Source of the DNA: CAZGSN01 sp964371655
GTDB lineage: Bacteria; Desulfobacterota; Binatia; HRBIN30
NCBI GenBank assembly: GCA_964371655.1
Contig: CAYJOD010000085.1
Location: 1-26,666 of the forward strand
DNA length: 26,666 nt
Direction: 5' to 3'
Positions within the stretch are counted from its first letter, which is position 1. The number at the start of each line of letters is the position of its first letter. This document shows, in pieces, positions 24,315 to 26,666 of this stretch. The translations under genes and the position numbers were made by a program. The notes beneath the pieces are model-generated. The model worked only from the letters and a program-made list of their open reading frames with translations. It was not told the DNA's origin and ran no database searches.

Positions 24315-24716
24315 ATGAGCGACCAAAAGAAGAATGAGCTTCCCTCGTTGCGGAAGACGCCGCTGGATTTTCTCAGCCCCGCTGAGGCTCGCCAGGCGGT
24401 GAAGTCGGACATAGAGCTGGATGCGTCGGAGGCGGCGCAGGCACTGCGGACGGAGCCGAACAGCGAGAAGATGTTAATGGCGCTGCACATGTCGCATGCC
24501 TCGCACGGCAGCCATGGCTCGCACGGCAGCCATGGCTCGCACGGCAGCCACGGCTCGCACGGCAGCCATGGCTCGCACGGCAGCCACGGCTCGCACGGCA
24601 GCCACGGCTCGCACGGCAGCCATGGCTCGCACGGCTCGCACGGCAGCCACGGCTCGCACGGCAGCCATGGCTCGCACGGCAGCCATGGCTCGCACGGCAG
24701 CCACGGTTCGTGGTGA
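24315..24716 (+). CDS. hxsA-like: HGS-repeat RiPP-type precursor peptide (HxsA-like, copy B)
   Basis: The product is 133 aa; AGGAGG at 24305-24310 sits four bases before the ATG. Residues 1-57 form a charged, helical-looking leader (LRKTPLDFLSPAEARQAVK) with no signal peptide. From residue 58 come HMS, HAS and 23 HGS triplets, then a terminal Trp at 133. Cytoplasmic leader plus repeated core is what a modified-peptide substrate looks like, and HxS triplets define the substrates of HxsB/HxsC systems. Two HxsB-like enzymes, two HxsD-like proteins and a HEXXH hydroxylase-like protein in the window support this. No Gly-Gly cleavage site or protease is evident. The 3' flank and the next gene are duplicated at the window start. 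Confidence 0.9.
   Translation: MSDQKKNELPSLRKTPLDFLSPAEARQAVKSDIELDASEAAQALRTEPNSEKMLMALHMSHASHGSHGSHGSHGSHGSHGSHGSHGSHGSHGSHGSHGSHGSHGSHGSHGSHGSHGSHGSHGSHGSHGSHGSW
24504..24710 (+). repeat. 18-bp tandem DNA repeat encoding HGS-HGS
   Basis: The 23 HGS codon triplets mostly alternate their serine codon (AGC, then TCG), giving an 18-base unit, cacggcagccayggctcg. The alternation breaks once near 24630, where two TCG units adjoin. There are no spacers, so it is not CRISPR. Confidence 0.9.
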
Positions 24717-24760
24717 ACGGTCAGACGTAGCCGCATGGCATGGCGCGTGGAGGCGTGAAA

Positions 24761-26666
24761 ATGAAGCCCATTCGATCAAATGAAATCACTTCGGCCGCTT
24801 CCCGGGCCAGTCTGTCGCACACCCTGAGGGGCAAAGCGCGAGGATGGCAGGTGAAACTCTTTGCCGCTGCCGCTGTGCTTGCGGTCCTTGGTGCGGCCTC
24901 GAGCGCCGCAGCGCTCGTCGTCACTGGCGGGCCGGTGGACACCTTGCCCGGAGGCGGCACTTGTTCGCTGCCCACCGCGGGCTCGATCATAGCCTCGGGT
25001 GGTGGCAACGTGTTGTGCACCGGTGTTGCCGTGACGTCGCATACGCATGTGTATTTCGGCATCGACAACGTCACGGGGGTTAATGGTAACACCATGACCG
25101 GCGGCGCGCCGACGGCCAGCACCTCGGCGGTTTTCCGCTATGCGAGCAGCACGGGCACTTCGATCACCTACACGAGCACCACTACGGTGGTTGACCAGAT
25201 CACCGGTTGCTCCAATCCGCTGACCGTTACGAGTACCTTGGTGCTCGGACTCACGGCCGGGTCTGGATCGGTGGTGTTAACAGGCGGAACCCCAGGCGGA
25301 GGCAACGGCAGCGATGGCGATGGCGATGTCGGCGCCGTGTTCAGCATAACCGGTGGCACAAGCTTCACCGTGAACGTCGCTATCAGCGCGGTCTCTACTG
25401 GGACGTGCGGGACGAGCGGCACCGCCCAGAACGTGTTTGCCGCGGCGCATAGCAGCGTGACCGGTGGCACCGGCGAGCAAAGCAAGGTCGCTGTCGCTTT
25501 CTATTACTCGGACTGTGGCGACGGCGCTGTGGATAGCCCAGAGGCGTGTGACCAAGGTTCGGCGGTCAACGGGACGACAGGGTCGTGTTGTACGTCGACC
25601 TGCACGCTGAAGACGAACGGAACGGTGTGCCGTAGCTCGGCGGGCCAGTGCGACGTGGCGGAGGCCTGCAACGGATCGTCACCGACGTGTCCGAGTGACG
25701 GCTTCGCGTCGTCGGCGACCACGTGTACGGGTATCTCGCAGGGCGGCGGGTGCGACGGAGCCGACCACTGCTCGGGGACCGCGAATACGTGCGTGGACGT
25801 GTTCCAGGCGTCGGGTTTCACGTGTCGTGGCTCGGCGGGCCAGTGTGACGTAGCGGAAACCTGCTCGGGATCGACGGGTGCGTGTCCGGGTGACGGCTTC
25901 GCGTCGTCGGGGACTGCGTGTACGGGCGCTTCGCAGGGCGGCGGTTGCGACAACGACGCGGCCGATCACTGCTTGGGAAGCGCGGACACGTGCGTGGACG
26001 TGTTCCAGGCGTCGGGCTTCACGTGTCGTGGCTCGGCGGGTCAGTGCGACGTAGCGGAAACCTGCTCGGGTTCGACGGGTGCGTGTCCGGCCGACGGCTT
26101 CGCGTCGTCGGGGACTGCATGTACGGGCGCTTCGCAGGGCGGTGGCTGCGACAACGACGCGGCCGATCACTGCTCTGGTGGCGCGAACACGTGCGTGGAC
26201 GTGTTCCAGGCGTCGGGCTTCACGTGTCGTGGCTCGGCGGGTCAGTGCGACGTAGCGGAAACCTGCTCGGGTTCGACGGGTGCGTGTCCGGCCGACGGCT
26301 TCGCGTCGTCGGGGACTGCATGTACGGGCGCTTCGCAGGGCGGTGGCTGCGACAACGACGCGGCCGATCACTGCTCTGGTGGCGCGAACACGTGCGTGGA
26401 CGTGTTCCAGGCGTCGGGCTTCACGTGTCGTGGCTCGGCGGGTCAGTGCGACGTAGCGGAAACCTGCTCGGGTTCGACGGGTGCGTGTCCGGCCGACGGC
26501 TTCGCGTCGTCGGGGACTGCATGTACGGGCGCTTCGCAGGGCGGTGGCTGCGACAACGACGCGGCCGATCACTGCTCTGGTGGCGCGAACACGTGCGTGG
26601 ACGTGTTCCAGGCGTCGGGCTTCACGTGTCGTGGCTCGGCGGGTCAGTGCGACGTAGCGGAAACCT
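24761..26666 (+). CDS. Secreted protein with Cys-rich disintegrin-like repeats (copy B exoprotein, runs off window)
   Basis: The frame is open for 635 codons from ATG 24761 to the window end. GGAGG lies 6-10 bases upstream and the start region aligns with that of the gene at 117. An N-region ending GWQVKLF, a hydrophobic core and SSAAA near residue 50 indicate Sec export. Residues ~52-245 are paralogous to the copy A exoprotein domain. Then DCGDGAVDSPEACD begins a Cys-rich part with CCTSTC and tandem 65-67 residue units (CRGSAGQCDVAETCSG, CPxDGF, CVDVFQ). Such units resemble disintegrin-type Cys patterns common in secreted deltaproteobacterial proteins. It starts 44 bases after precursor copy B. 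The function is unknown. Confidence 0.85.
   Translation, partial: MKPIRSNEITSAASRASLSHTLRGKARGWQVKLFAAAAVLAVLGAASSAAALVVTGGPVDTLPGGGTCSLPTAGSIIASGGGNVLCTGVAVTSHTHVYFGIDNVTGVNGNTMTGGAPTASTSAVFRYASSTGTSITYTSTTTVVDQITGCSNPLTVTSTLVLGLTAGSGSVVLTGGTPGGGNGSDGDGDVGAVFSITGGTSFTVNVAISAVSTGTCGTSGTAQNVFAAAHSSVTGGTGEQSKVAVAFYYSDCGDGAVDSPEACDQGSAVNGTTGSCCTSTCTLKTNGTVCRSSAGQCDVAEACNGSSPTCPSDGFASSATTCTGISQGGGCDGADHCSGTANTCVDVFQASGFTCRGSAGQCDVAETCSGSTGACPGDGFASSGTACTGASQGGGCDNDAADHCLGSADTCVDVFQASGFTCRGSAGQCDVAETCSGSTGACPADGFASSGTACTGASQGGGCDNDAADHCSGGANTCVDVFQASGFTCRGSAGQCDVAETCSGSTGACPADGFASSGTACTGASQGGGCDNDAADHCSGGANTCVDVFQASGFTCRGSAGQCDVAETCSGSTGACPADGFASSGTACTGASQGGGCDNDAADHCSGGANTCVDVFQASGFTCRGSAGQCDVAET
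25622..26666 (+). repeat. 201-bp tandem repeats in exoprotein copy B
   Basis: Units begin at 25622 (195 bases, divergent), 25817, 26018, 26219, 26420 and 26621 (cut by the window end). Those at 26018, 26219 and 26420 read as identical, implying recent amplification or gene conversion. Each encodes 67 residues with eight conserved Cys. The true copy number cannot be known from this window. The long minus-strand frame through this array is an artefact of the repeat. Confidence 0.9.

Noticed and set aside
24504..24710. Possible CRISPR array because of regular short repeats.
   Set aside because: The repeats are contiguous, with no spacers, and are translated as HGS triplets; no cas genes are present.
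24200..24736. Minus-strand frame encoding repeated EPWLPC units, which looks like a Cys/Trp-rich peptide.
   Set aside because: It is the complement of the HGS array. It has no ribosome site, while the plus strand has AGGAGG, a leader and a duplicated partner copy.
25679..26572. A 297-codon open frame on the minus strand with perfect internal repeats.
   Set aside because: It lies antisense to the 201-bp Cys-rich repeats; a unit length divisible by three keeps all frames open. The plus-strand frame has a signal peptide, a ribosome site and a paralogue.

Overview
The window is GC-rich bacterial DNA. The secreted proteins point to a deltaproteobacterium-like lineage, perhaps Myxococcota or Candidatus Binatota. 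They carry long Thr-Pro spacers, a C-terminal domain with YSLCVYD and GKPCW motifs, and Cys-rich tandem repeats of the CRxxAGQCDVAExC type that follow a CGDG...CD segment. The taxonomic call is inference; I see no rRNA or tRNA gene.

The core is a very large, apparently undescribed RiPP-type (ribosomally made, post-translationally modified peptide) locus related to the known His-Xaa-Ser (Hxs) systems. The candidate substrate is a 133-residue peptide (24315-24716) with a 57-residue leader, then HMS, HAS, 23 HGS triplets and a terminal Trp. The end of a second such peptide, also finishing HGSW, forms the first 71 bases. Each precursor is followed, with near-identical spacing, by a paralogous secreted protein (117-1709 and 24761 to the window end). 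The duplicated precursor/secreted-protein unit therefore brackets the modification genes as direct repeats about 24.6 kb apart.

Between them lie, on the plus strand, a radical SAM protein (1939-3660), a GT-C-like membrane protein (3774-5564), a His/Cys-rich protein (5705-6226) and HxsB-like maturase 1 (6489-8024). On the minus strand, a GTG-started HEXXH protein resembling the alpha-ketoglutarate/HExxH peptide beta-hydroxylases (9332-10696) precedes a radical SAM protein (8211-9257). An apparent accessory island (10781-12526) holds a HepT/MntA toxin-antitoxin pair flanked by imperfect direct repeats, plus a small protein and an HNH nuclease. A tightly packed minus-strand block then runs from 23028 down to 12570: a double-domain radical SAM-like protein that has lost its CxxxCxxC motif, a radical SAM protein with a duplicated auxiliary domain, a small radical SAM protein, a B12-type/radical SAM double enzyme, another small radical SAM protein, two HxsD-like proteins and HxsB-like maturase 2. 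On the plus strand a Tat-signal protein (23591-24223) leads the full-length precursor and its secreted partner.

In total there are nine radical SAM-type genes: nine intact CxxxCxxC motifs in eight proteins, plus one pseudo-enzyme. Seven of the nine genes share a C-terminal signature (a Cys in an LPGYE-like motif, then CxxCx5-6C), which suggests an expanded family specialised on one repetitive substrate. My working model is that the HxsD-like proteins help present the peptide, the HxsB-like enzymes and their relatives modify the HGS repeats, and the HEXXH protein adds hydroxyl groups. The chemistry and the fate of the product cannot be read from the sequence.
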